Source of the DNA: Aplectana chamaeleonis
Lineage: Eukaryota > Nematoda > Chromadorea > Rhabditida > Cosmocercidae
Reading direction: 5' to 3'
NCBI GenBank assembly: GCA_029168955.1
Contig: JAPDOI010000175.1
Location: 434,001-498,000 of the forward strand
Length of the DNA stretch: 64,000 bases
Numbering within the stretch: the first letter of the stretch is position 1; the number at the start of each line of letters is the position of its first letter. The translations under genes and the position numbers were made by a program. The notes under the pieces are model-generated. The model was not told where the DNA came from. It searched no databases and saw only the letters and a program-made list of their open reading frames with translations. Of the stretch, positions 56,101-64,000 are shown piece by piece.

Positions 56101-58927
56101 TGGCCCCTACCATGCCGTCAACGGCGTTTGAAGCGCTAAAAACCATGCAGGTTGACAGAATTTGAGCATTCCCGTCTCGAATGCCTGTGGAACCCCACCC
56201 CTACACATAACAGAATGAAGAGTGAGGCATGTGGAAGCATTTGATAATTTGGAGCGATAGCACTATAAAATGAGAGTCTACGAGATAAACAGCTTGATTT
56301 CCCTGTATATAACTTGTTTACATACCGATTAATTCACATCCACTTTCAAGAAAGCCCATCTACTCCGGCTGCCTTATAAAATGGAGCATTTCATCAGTAA
56401 ACAGACATGTTATATTCAGGTAAACCAAGCCGTTTCTCTCGTAGACTCTCATTTGCTAGGGCTATCACTCTAAGCTATCAAATGTTTTCACATGCCTCAC
56501 TCTTCATTCTGTTATTCGTAGGGGTGGGGTTCCACACACTTTCGAGACGAGAATGCTTGAATTCTGTCAACCTGGATGGTTTTCTGCGCTTCAAACGCCG
56601 TTGACGAGATGGTAGGGGCGAGGCGGTCCTATTTGTGCTGTTATCTCAACCATGTTTGTGAGCGTGTATGCTGCCTTTAAGAAAACATGTGGTAAGTTAG
56701 AGCGATAGCACTATCGAATGGGAGTGCACGAGAGAAACAGCTTGATTCACCTGAAAATCACAAGTTTGTTCACCGATAAAATCCTCCATTTCGAAAAGTC
56801 AGCCGAAGAAGAGCGGCATTCTCGAAAGTGAACCAGAGTTAATCGGCATGTAGACATATTATATTCAAGTAAATCAAGCTGTTTCTCTCGCGCACTCCCT
56901 TTTGATAGTGCTATCACTCAATTCTTGCATGTATTATCAAGTATCAATCCTCATTCTGTTACTCAAAGGAGTGGGAAAATACATTCTAGCGAGACGTAAA
57001 TCCTCGAATATTGTCATCCTGAATGGTTTTTGGCGCTTTAAACGTCGTTGACGACATGGTACGAGCCGTGCGGTCCTAATTCTGCTGTTATCTCGACCAC
57101 GTTTGTGGGCGTGTATGCTGCCTTTAATCAATGGTTGTGCACAATCATCATTACCTTAAATGCAGTGTTCACGATGATTTTCGTCCCCAAAAATTTCGCA
57201 TACGACAATGCGTTGGCCTCCAAGTGTCACCAAAAATACGACGAAACAGCGAGGAACGCAATAAAAAGTCGTATTTCAGTGAGATAATTCTATAACATGG
57301 ACTAGTTGTCCGGTTGGATGGACGTGTTCATGGTGGTTGTTACTGGTGGGAAATTGCGTCAATCAAAAATAAAGGAATATTTTATGCAAGGCAAGATTAG
57401 TTAGGGCCCCAAGGGAAGAACGGAGCAATGGAGGGTAGAGAATTGCAAAGGGTGGGTCCACAAAAGATTTCGTTGTTACAACAAGCAGTTCCTTTGATAC
57501 TTAAGAGGCGGGGTGATACTTGAGAATTTCGTACACTCCTGGTGCCTTTTTCTCAATCCCTACAGTACCGAGCAAATTTTTTGCAAAGAAAGCGTTTTGC
57601 GGCGTTTTTTGCGCTCACAAAGCGCCGCAACGCCATAACTTGCTTCAAAGTGGTCCAATTTCAATTCTGAAGTAATTTCTGGATTGCTTCCATTTAGTCC
57701 TATACGATAGTGTTCCAAAGAATAGATTCAACTCCGAAAGTTCATCGAAATTGGCATATTTGCACCTCTAAACCCCTCATAATGAACTGATCAGTCGTTC
57801 ATGATAACAGAAATCTGTCATTTTTTGACCTGTGGCCGATGTGAGTTTTGGAAGGAAATACACATTTTTCAACAAAATGCTAGAGTTAAAAGAGCTCCCA
57901 ACACATACCATTACATTCGCCTTACTGAGAGGAACACGAAAACTATCTGAAAAAACTCATTTAGTCAACTTTGAAGTGAGTTATGGCGATGCGGCGCTTT
58001 GTGAACTCAAAAAACGCCGCAAAACGCCGTTTTTGCAAAAAATATGCTCGGTACTGTACGTCATTTTAGTTCTACCCGGGGTCCAATTAGTCAATCTAGC
58101 GAACAACCTCGAAATTGAAGATTATCGTGAACACTGCCTTTAATCACAAACATGTTTCATGTTTCATATTTTGTTTTCCTATTTCAGGATATGATCTTGC
58201 CGGTGCTATTCAGTACGTGGATGGGTTTTGGGGCACAGTAAAAACGAACGATGCCAGTTTCAAATGTTAGCTATTCAACAGAGATTTCTGGGAAGGACAT
58301 TAAGAGGCGCTGTTTCGATTATATGGGGAGTTTCAGCGCGTATAGCTGCTTTTGAAGGACGTGCATCTGCCTATATATGGGACGGGTTACGGCTGGCGAG
58401 AAGCAAAGGCAGCAGAGATATGGCACTCTACTACACCATTTCAACGGTAATACAGACGCTGAATGCATGGATTCAGGCAAGTGTCTTAGAACTCGTGCAC
58501 GTAGATTCCAGATCAAATAGTTACAATTTTTGTAGTGGTATTGGCTGAACTCGCTTCTGCAATCAACACTGTACACACTGTGGGGACCAGCATTGGTCAG
58601 CGATTTGATACGAGGAAACGACTGGCAGGTCGTGAAATAAAACATTATATATAGTCGGTGGTAATAGTGCCGAACTCAAGGTCTTGTTCCTTCAGTTTGG
58701 AATGCCTCCCGGCTAGATCGCGTTTGTTAGAGCTTGGAAGACGTGAAAAATAAATGATATATCATTTTGAATACCTTTTCAGAACTGAGTAAGGGGCGTT
58801 GATGTCGCAGTTCTCTCGAACCGAGTGTAAAGTTTTGTTTCCAGAATATGTTCATCTTCAGGTAACTGGGCACTTTCCCCGCATCACTCACTGCGATTTT
58901 CAACGAAGAAGACCAGCCAGTGTTCAG
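44099..58927 (+). CDS. inx-6: Innexin gap-junction protein, INX-6-like (3' end outside window)
   Basis: Innexins are four-pass membrane proteins that form invertebrate gap junctions and hemichannels. Seen: eight exons joining in phase give 259 residues. In order: an amphipathic N-terminus (1-26); TM1 around residues 34-52; first extracellular loop with C58 (GDPITCWTPAQF) and C76 (NQYCYVHGTY); the innexin signature YYQW at 104-107; TM2 around 108-126; cytoplasmic loop 127-187; TM3 around 188-213; and second-loop residues TGHFPRITHCDF with C248. The partner cysteine, TM4 and the C-terminus (about 130 residues compared with a usual length near 390) are missing. From memory, exon-by-exon wording matches nematode INX-6 best; the paralog assignment is inference. 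Introns are 5.66 kb, 62 bp, 5.6 kb, 2.36 kb, 71 bp, 59 bp (GC-AG), 233 bp and over 5 kb. No frameshift or internal stop is seen, so the gene looks intact. A splice acceptor one base before the ATG suggests trans-splicing or a 5' UTR exon. Confidence 0.93.
46190..46400. repeat. TCGGATATCCGA-type satellite, copy 1
   Basis: It starts ACAGTATACATTCCATCCGA and continues with GTCGGATCGGAT words. It is inverted relative to 48120-48440, which ends CATCGGATGGAATGTATAG. Confidence 0.75.
47217..47386 (+). repeat. GC-rich dispersed repeat, copy 2
   Basis: TTTGACGGTAGAGCGCGTCC through ACCGTCAGCGTGTCT; the same as 23005-23205. Confidence 0.8.
47695..47872. repeat. Hairpin element
   Basis: The edges TAAGGCCCCGTCAGA and TCTGACGGCGGCCTTA-like sequence, and the inner GTCGGACTC repeats, pair across a short loop. 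Confidence 0.7.
48120..48440. repeat. TCGGATATCCGA-type satellite, copy 2 (inverted)
   Basis: Dense TATCCGA(A/T) words, with the same edge sequence as copy 1 in reverse. It ends about 40 bp from the palindromic mariner. Confidence 0.75.
48480..49209. mobile_element. Palindromic mariner derivative (foldback)
   Basis: TIRs starting TTAGGTTGATGCAAAAG and ending CTTTTGCATTAACCTAA are flanked by TA (48478-48479 and 49210-49211). The element is symmetric about roughly 48844. Each arm carries the mariner transposase C-terminus with PHPPYSPDL and RWRRILECDG. The left arm codes on the - strand (48554-48860) and the right arm on the + strand (48888-49135, one TAA-type break). The left arm also keeps LLHDSARPQVSRI in the central spacer. 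The transcript would fold into a long hairpin. It lies in innexin intron 1. Confidence 0.85.
49210..49835. other. Innexin intron 1, right end
   Basis: Nothing recognised apart from the T-rich acceptor before exon 2. Confidence 0.4.
49836..49960 (+). CDS. inx-6: Innexin exon 2 (TM1 and first loop cysteine)
   Basis: The exon follows a strong acceptor (ttttttcag, ending 49835). It encodes ADRLNSRITVCLLAL, the hydrophobic TM1, and GDPITCWTPAQFTKQ. It ends two bases into the Trp codon that exon 3 completes. The donor is gtaact. Confidence 0.93.
50023..50140 (+). CDS. inx-6: Innexin exon 3 (second loop cysteine and YYQW)
   Basis: The 62-nt intron ends in a T-rich tract and cag. The exon encodes SDFVNQYCYVHGTYFVSLN, an acidic and arginine-rich stretch, and PINYYQW. 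The donor is a consensus gtaagt at 50141, in phase 0. A foldback element starts only 87 bp downstream (50228). Confidence 0.93.
50228..50983. mobile_element. Foldback element in innexin intron 3
   Basis: TTAAAAGGACATGGCGCGG at 50228 pairs with CACCATGTTCTTTTAA ending at 50983. Inner arms pair CCGGTCCGCAGTTGCGTC (about 50412) with GACGCAATTGCGGACCGG (about 50632). About 750 bp, no gene. Confidence 0.8.
50984..51589. repeat. Imperfect palindromic repeat (51150-51360)
   Basis: GGCTGCCACACTTAACGCGAG and the complement of CTCGTGTTACGTGTGCCAGCC flank a central GGGGCGC...GCGCCCC. The rest is unremarkable. Confidence 0.55.
52267..52733 (+). mobile_element. MITE family E, TTAA-flanked, complete
   Basis: It lies between TTAA 52267-52270 and 52730-52733, with ends AGGCATCGTACGCGCAG and CGCGCGAACGATGCCT. 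The body contains TATTATTTTTTCATGTTTTT, also found at 63775. Confidence 0.9.
53645..53734. repeat. Hairpin with a near-perfect stem of about 30 bp
   Basis: TTGATAATATTAGTGACAGC and its exact complement flank a loop of about 20 nt containing GGTGGGGGG. It resembles a miRNA-precursor-sized fold but is more likely a small foldback repeat. Confidence 0.75.
54000..54722. repeat. 42-bp minisatellite (14-codon unit)
   Basis: About 15 diverged units of CGCGGAGCACGCTTCTCATG plus GTGCGCGACTCATTTTCCATGA. A higher-order block of about 200 bp recurs (54098-54180 and 54298-54385). Because 42 is a multiple of three, both strands stay open. I regard the frames as non-genic. Confidence 0.85.
55753..55831 (+). 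CDS. inx-6: Innexin exon 4 (TM2)
   Basis: It encodes VPYILAVQAFLFYMPRFVW and KSLIAIS, which directly continue the YYQW motif as in other innexins. The acceptor is ctgcag (ending 55752). The exon ends one base into a Gly codon, with donor gtatca. A TTAA MITE begins at 55845, 13 bp after the splice site. Confidence 0.92.
55845..57127. mobile_element. MITE family G, outer copy, split by an inner copy
   Basis: TTAA 55845-55848 with AGGCAGCATACACGCTCAC; right end GGGCGTGTATGCTGCCT with TTAA 57124-57127. It lies in innexin intron 4, 13 bp from the donor. Confidence 0.9.
56042..56680. mobile_element. MITE family G, inner copy nested in the outer copy
   Basis: It is bounded by TTAA 56042-56045 and 56677-56680 with the same terminal repeats as the outer copy. 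It contains inverted GCGATAGCACTAT...GAGTCTACGAGA arms. Confidence 0.9.
57156..58143. mobile_element. MITE family D, complete, with an inner palindrome
   Basis: TTAA 57156-57159 with TGCAGTGTTCACGATGATTT; right end ATTATCGTGAACACTGCCT with TTAA 58140-58143. 57563-58058 is a foldback (GCGCCGCAACGCCATAAC and its complement). It ends 44 bp before innexin exon 5. Confidence 0.88.
58188..58265 (+). CDS. inx-6: Innexin exon 5 (cytoplasmic loop)
   Basis: The acceptor is atttcag (ending 58187). GA completes the Gly codon from exon 4, and the exon then reads YDLAGAIQYVDGFWG and VKTNDASFK. It ends in phase 1 at donor gttagc. Reading on without splicing reaches a TAG two codons later, which supports the short 71-nt intron. 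Confidence 0.88.
58337..58476 (+). CDS. inx-6: Innexin exon 6 (cytoplasmic loop to TM3)
   Basis: The acceptor is gtttcag (ending 58336). The exon encodes RIAAFEGRASAYIWDGLRLA, a basic SKGSRDM segment and the start of TM3 ending LNAWIQ. The donor is CAG followed by gcaagt, a non-canonical GC donor, in phase 0. Confidence 0.9.
58536..58628 (+). CDS. inx-6: Innexin exon 7 (TM3 to second extracellular loop)
   Basis: It encodes WYWLNSLLQSTLYTLWGPAL and VSDLIRGNDWQ. The acceptor is tttttgtag (ending 58535) and the donor gtcgtg. The exon is phase 0 on both sides. The 59-nt intron before it uses the GC donor. Confidence 0.9.
58862..58927 (+). CDS. inx-6: Innexin exon 8 (second extracellular loop)
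   Basis: It encodes VTGHFPRITHCDFQRRRPAS and VQ, with the conserved second-loop cysteine. The acceptor is atcttcag (ending 58861) and the donor gtagct. No following exon with the expected second-loop cysteine and TM4 was found in 58928-64000, so the last visible intron exceeds 5 kb. Confidence 0.9.
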
Positions 58928-59370
58928 GTAGCTCTCCTAAGAGATTGTTTTATATCTCATTCGACTTGTTAGAAAGCTTTTGAGCAGTCATTTTTTAGAT
59001 ATTTGCTTTGTAATTTTGTATCATTGCACACATCCACACTATTTTGAATGAGATGCTCTCCAGCCCGGTGCTGTGCGTTTCCTACTCACATGAGCAATTC
59101 GAGAGTGTACAAACACATACAGTCGGAACGTGTCGTATTGATACTTCGCGTTCCTTGTTGTGCGTTGGCGCAAACTCGGCATGCTTATGTTAGGCTCCGT
59201 CCCTAGTAGATGACCTAGCGCCAAGTGGCGCTGGGTGTTTAACATTAATCTATCAGGGATCTGTAACATTTGTTACTCAGACACTCGTGACGTCCAACGG
59301 GTGGTCGACAAGCAATCACCTCACAGCGTGCTTCCCCACGACAGCTAAAAAGGGGCGGGACTGCTCCCCT
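58928..59370. repeat. Last innexin intron, start
   Basis: 59190-59275 is the dispersed repeat shared with 12805-12890. No exon found. Confidence 0.45.
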
Positions 59371-59690
59371 AGAGTTGCCTGTCACCCCCCTCGAGTTGTC
59401 CATCACTCCCCTAGAGTTGTCCGTCGACCACCCGACGGCCGGTAGTTGGACTCTAGTCGACCGTTAGTTGGATACCTGTCGACCGGTAGCTGAATGCCTG
59501 TCGACCGGTAGTTAGATACCTGTCAATCGTTTATGGCATACCTGTTGACCGGTAGATGGAAACCTGTTCACCGGTAGTTGGATACCTGTCGACCGTTTAC
59601 TGGACACCCATCAACCGTTTCTTAGATGCTTGTCCACCGGTAGATGGATACCTGTCGACCGGCAGTTGGACACCTGTAGACCTCGAAGAG
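59371..59690. repeat. Minisatellite of TGTCGACCGGTAG units
   Basis: About ten diverged units of 24-26 bp (TTGGATACCTGTCGACCGGTAG), preceded by three units of CTCCCCTAGAGTTGTCCGTC. Confidence 0.9.
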
Positions 59691-60234
59691 GAATGCCGCT
59701 GGCTCTTTAAATCCGCCGCGTTGCGGCGAAAATCTTTCAAATGCTGGTAAAACACGTACAGTAACGAAATTTTATCCTAATCATTGATCAACATTTTAAC
59801 AATTTAGAATGAGGGTAGGATAAGAACTCCTGATTTCAAATAACGACTGTCAATACCCAAATATGAGATAACAAGACAATATTATGACGGATGATGAGCG
59901 ATATTACCGAATAGTTTCCAAAAAACGAAATAACAAGGAGTAAGACCTAACGTGCACATTGTACCGGCAAAAATATGTTACTGCTTTATCAAAGCCTCAG
60001 TTCAGTCCATTTGTGGTGCTATAATGAAATGAGCCAAAAACTTCGAAAACTTTTTCCAGGTTATTTTTTGATCGACTGACTTACTTCATCAGAAATGCTA
60101 CATGTTTATTCACATGTATGCAAATATCTATTGATTGGACCTTGAGGGCACACTCTAACCCCGACATCGATTTTTCGTTTTTCTGCTCATCTTGGGGAAA
60201 ATTCCACGCTGATCATAATGATGTCTTGACAATT
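59691..60234. other. No gene; short family A fragment at 60138-60230
   Basis: The fragment keeps GAGGGCACACTCTAACC and TTTTTCTGCTCATCTTGG blocks of family A. Confidence 0.5.
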
Positions 60235-60320
60235 GCACCCACACCCATACCACCCACACCAACACCCACACCACCCACACCCACACCCACACCCACACCA
60301 ACACCCACACGCAGCACACA
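60235..60320. repeat. CCCACA microsatellite
   Basis: An irregular run of CACCCACACC and ACACCCACACC units. This is not the nematode telomere repeat TTAGGC. Confidence 0.95.
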
Positions 60321-60344
60321 TTTTAAAATTTGCTAACAAGGGAA

Positions 60345-61995
60345 GTGTTTACAGTGGTAAACACATCTGCCAAAACGACTAGTATCGTTAGTGTCTCTAG
60401 TGGGTCAATAGTAAAACTGCGCAGTATTCCGCTCGAGCTGCCGGTTCCAAAAAGTTATAAGTCTAAAAAGGTCACTTTTTGTGCTTTTTGTACCTTCCAA
60501 AAAAGGAATTATTCTTTCGATAGTTTGGAAACGGGCCTCATAAATGTGTTCAGCGTCCAAAGCTACCCCCCTGAGCAAAATTTAGGTAAAGGCGCATTTT
60601 CCATACTTTGTCCAGGCTTACAGCGTTTAGGACTTTCGGTTGGGCGAATATTTATACCGATTAGAGGGCTCTGGAAGCGTTTCAGAAAATGTTCCAGATT
60701 TGACTCAAAATTCTCCCAAGAGTTTTTTTTTTGGGCGTTGATCACGAATCTGTGGTTTATTAGTCGATTTTCCAAAATTTTCGGCTAATTTCGTTCGAAG
60801 CTTCCCAACCGGGAGAAATTTCGAGGGAAAAACGCCGCTTTCGAGATATATTTCGTGAGTGAAAATATACAAGCCTCAAGGAAGACGAGATCTCAGAAGA
60901 GCGTTCGTATGAAGCCATCAGAGAAGCGTAGTCGTCTTCGAAACTGTATCCGGAAACGTCTTTCCTGCAAATTTCAGAAATTATTGCAATGTCAGTCTAG
61001 ACTGAATGAAATGCATTTGGCTTACAAGGCTCACCCGATTGCTCTTTTCAGCAGCGATGTCTAGTAGACTAGCTTGTCCTGTTGGTTGCCCAGTGCCTGA
61101 TTTTTGTACATATCATAGAAACCAATCATAGACGCGTAGCGACTGTTTTCTGTAAAGCACATACCACTCTTGAAATTCATGATTTAGCTTCAATAAGCGC
61201 ACCACTTCCATGGTAATGATATGAAAGACTGGGGCAAGCGGAGAATACACAATCGCCAAATGTGAAAAAATGGAAAGAGACTCATGAATTCGTTGATCAT
61301 CTAAATATCCCGGAAACTTGTGGCAGATCAAGTGTACTTGATCAAAACCGCCTCAATTCTCGAACTTCGCTTTTTCGAATATACTCAAAGAGCAAAATTT
61401 TCAAATTTTCAAAATGATTTTTCAAATTTTTGATAATTTCTTCTGATTATTTGATGTTACGAGTTGACTGTCATATATGCCAATGGGGTCATTTGCAAGC
61501 AGAGGGTGTCTGCTTGAGAACGTGTCATAGCTGAAGTCCTTGGACCCATTATTGAAAAAAAAACGCGAAGACAAATTGCCGAAATCCATTTTTTGCTCTG
61601 GTCGAAGTCCAAGACAGCTGAATTGGCGCCACTTTTTTCGTTTACCTGATAACGCACAGGCGTAAAACTTGGAGCATAAATGCGTCTGGAGGTTTACCAT
61701 CGATCTGTGCACATTTAACCAACGTTTCTCAAAAATCGATCGATTATTGATTTTCTTCAAAATTAATGAAAAGTAGAGAATTCGATTAAGAAACTTTTTC
61801 CGCACTAGACCACAAAGTAAGCCGCCTGTATGTCTTCAGGCAATGCAAAAATGACGATAATGTGGGTGCGTTGAAGTTGATAGAGCCCATATATGGAACT
61901 CAGCAACTTGCCCTCACGTTCTTTTGGTAGAGGGTCTCAAGGCCTGGGTAAAAGACGTTTTCATGCCGACACCTCCTGCTTGAAAATGACCCCCC
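60345..61995. repeat. Repeat family R copy (60345-60860), then unrecognised
   Basis: 60345-60450 closely matches 24868-24970. 60860-61995 includes - strand open frames without recognisable domains. Confidence 0.45.
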
Positions 61996-62350
61996 TTAAA
62001 GGCAGCGTTCACGATGATCATCCTCGTTGACTTTCCACAGTGAAATGATAGGCGAGAAGAATCCTAGGCTCCCAGTGCGGAAAGAACCGTAGAAAGCCAG
62101 GTGCGGCAAAATAACGGATGCAAACAGGCGTTCTGAGGTCACCGAAATGCCTAATGTCCCCTTAGGTAACATCCTTGAAAGCGGTCGATTCCTCCACGCT
62201 CAAAAGTCAACGCAAGCTAAAGTGGCCCTCTTTTAGCACAAAAACACGGTTTTCACATTCCCTTCAAGCATGATTTGCTGTATAGGGCACCAGACCTTCC
62301 GTAAACGGTTGAGACATCAAAAGTGAAATATAACGCGAACACTGCTTCAA
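61996..62350. mobile_element. MITE family D-like
   Basis: TTAA 61996-61999 with AGGCAGCGTTCACGATGATC. The right end GCGAACACTGCTTCAAGG is degraded. The body (GAATCCTAGGCTCCCAGTG) matches 17300-17340. Confidence 0.7.
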
Positions 62351-63745
62351 GGTCAGGAATTTCGTTTTCGTTTAAGATTTTCATGAGAAAGACGTCGAGA
62401 ATTGCTCTTTGGAGGCCCATAGTTTTTAGGCGGGAGCCAAGCTACATTTTTCTGCTCCCTCTATCGATCCATACCAAAAAAAACTGCGAATGAAAACATT
62501 CTTGGGCGAGCGGCATCATGTATAGTTCCGTCCAGCAAAATTGGTTGAACTTATCCCCTGTGTAGACTCCATGCGTGTGGTTGCGTCACGGCCATTAACG
62601 TCTATTAGCGCCGAGAAACTGAGCTACTGGTCAGTGCTGACCTCGACGAGATCACTTGATGTTCGTCTCTGTGCAACGTTTGTTCCGTTTTGATCTGTGA
62701 CTTGCCCACGATTTTCAACTTCTACGAATTCGGTTTTTTTCATAAAGTTAAGGACGACATTTGAGCCCAGAGTTTTGATGAAAAACTCGAAAAAACGTGG
62801 ACATGATTGTTCAGAGAACTACCGCAGTTTTGAACAAAAAGTTCACAATAAGACAGAGGGTGTTCAGCGCTGCAATTTTGTCAGGATTCAACACTGCAAC
62901 AAGGGTTAAATTGCTCACATTGATACGTTGATTGCGTATGCTTTTGTTTCACTAAGAAAACATGATTCTGCCATTATGCGAAGCTTTTCGATCACGTTGC
63001 CTTGTTTTTTCAATCGAAGACATAAAATTACGAAAATAAGACGCTTCAAAAGACAATTTCTTTTCCGGTTTTTTCGGATTTTTTCGAATTCAAAACCGAA
63101 AATTTTTCGTTTTTCGGTTTTTTCGGTTTCAAAGTTTTTCGCACATGCCTGCTTCCGACACATACATCTAAACTCCGTTTTGAGCAAAAACACTAGGGAA
63201 TCCTTGTAATGCGTTCACACATATCGAAATTAAGGCGCTTTGTTATTTGTGCAGGGCAATCCAGACCCAAAGCAAAGCTTGATCCATACCGATGTTAGAA
63301 ATCATCTTGACATGGATATTTATCGTTGTTAGGAGCTTGTTCACGATGTAATCCGTTCCAACCATCTTTTAAATCTCTCCATTCGATCAGGTCTGGAGCG
63401 CCTCCGCCCATTTTCAACAAGGATAACCCAATGATTTTAAAGAGCATTTCTGACACGGGTGTGAGAAAATCTTTGATTTTTTTCAAGGGGTTGAATCCCC
63501 TGGGTGGGAGCATTTCTGATTTGAATTGAGCAATTGAACATTGGATTATGTCGCGTCTCAAACATAATAAATGTTGATAACCTTTCAGATCACTTACTAT
63601 TATGCTCTTTCTTTCGAACTTTTGTTTTCTTTAAACATTGCCTACAAAGGGCGGAATATTACCCACTCCAAGGTTTCAGACTGCTTGATCCTTGAACGTT
63701 TTAGGTCAGTACGAAGATACCCCAGCGTTTTTGCTCAAAAAGGAC
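62351..63745. other. No recognisable gene
   Basis: 63050-63140 has TTTTTCGG-rich low-complexity sequence. The missing innexin TM4 exon was looked for and not found. Confidence 0.4.
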
Positions 63746-64000
63746 TTAAAGGCATCGTGCGCACAGAAAACCGTATATTATTTTTTCATGTTTTTGTGTA
63801 GCTTGGCCTCTCTAGTGAACGAAAATGTCGAAGGGGCCCATGAAAAACCCTTATTTGTAAAGAAAAGTCAATCGGAACATATTGTAAATACGAATATGAA
63901 TTTCGCGCCATAATCCTTTTTGAAGTTTTCCTGCTTCTGGAGGCCTCGTCGCTGTCATTTTCGGAGTTTTTCTGCATGTGGAGTTCGTGCCTTAACTACT
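63746..64000 (+). mobile_element. MITE family E, cut by the window end
   Basis: TTAA 63746-63749 with AGGCATCGTGCGCACAG. The body is nearly the same as 52271-52510. Confidence 0.9.

Noticed and set aside
60235..60320. Telomere-like CCCACA repeat
   Set aside because: The nematode telomere unit is TTAGGC; this is an irregular interstitial microsatellite.
58928..64000. Search for the missing innexin TM4 exons
   Set aside because: Acceptors near 60060, 60975, 61042 and 63589 were read, but none is followed by a second-loop cysteine and TM4; the exons must lie beyond the window.

Overview
The window looks like nuclear DNA of a parasitic clade V (strongylid, hookworm-type) nematode. Its protein-coding content is small exons with consensus nematode splice sites (several introns of 39-71 bp with TTTCAG-type acceptors), scattered through repeat-filled introns. 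The two clear genes are a trypsin-like serine protease and an innexin closest to nematode INX-6. The rest is dominated by short TTAA-flanked MITEs ending in AGGCA, foldback elements, mariner fossils, Penelope-like retroelement fragments and minisatellites. There is no bacterial-type gene organisation, no CRISPR array and no convincing tRNA or rRNA. Species is inferred, not proven.

Layout. 1-9250 holds the 3' part of a serine protease gene on the + strand. The GDSGGP exon (1994-2096) is followed by a 6.7 kb intron holding four TTAA MITEs, a GC-rich inverted repeat pair and a Penelope-like GIY-YIG fragment. The terminal DWICQHTG exon starts at 8825, and two further in-phase exons would add an 82-residue tail. 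9543-10783 is a complete but dead mariner. 10.8-21.2 kb is repeats: a 290 bp palindrome, two copies of a 43-bp satellite cassette, a decayed Penelope-type reverse transcriptase, and a 4 kb array of MITEs abutting at single TTAA-type sites. 21888-22408 (- strand) may be a small gene of unknown function with a 72-residue product. 22.5-44 kb is intergenic sequence made of old repeats, with no gene I can defend.

44099-58927 is the innexin gene (+ strand). Eight exons can be joined in phase to give the first 259 residues: N-terminus, TM1, first extracellular loop with two cysteines, the YYQW motif, TM2, cytoplasmic loop, TM3 and the start of the second extracellular loop. The 3' exons lie beyond the window or in a final intron longer than 5 kb. 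Its introns are a catalogue of transposon insertions: a palindromic mariner derivative, a 3.5 kb nested foldback region with a 42-bp minisatellite, and an intron (55832-58187) that is about 96% MITE sequence.

The two genes have no evident functional link. The protease is expected to be secreted; the innexin is a gap-junction membrane protein. I found no clear new enzymatic system. The most unusual content is the organisation of the TTAA elements, the foldback structures, the Penelope ends carrying hammerhead-like motifs, and the gene structures that short continuous ORFs do not reveal.
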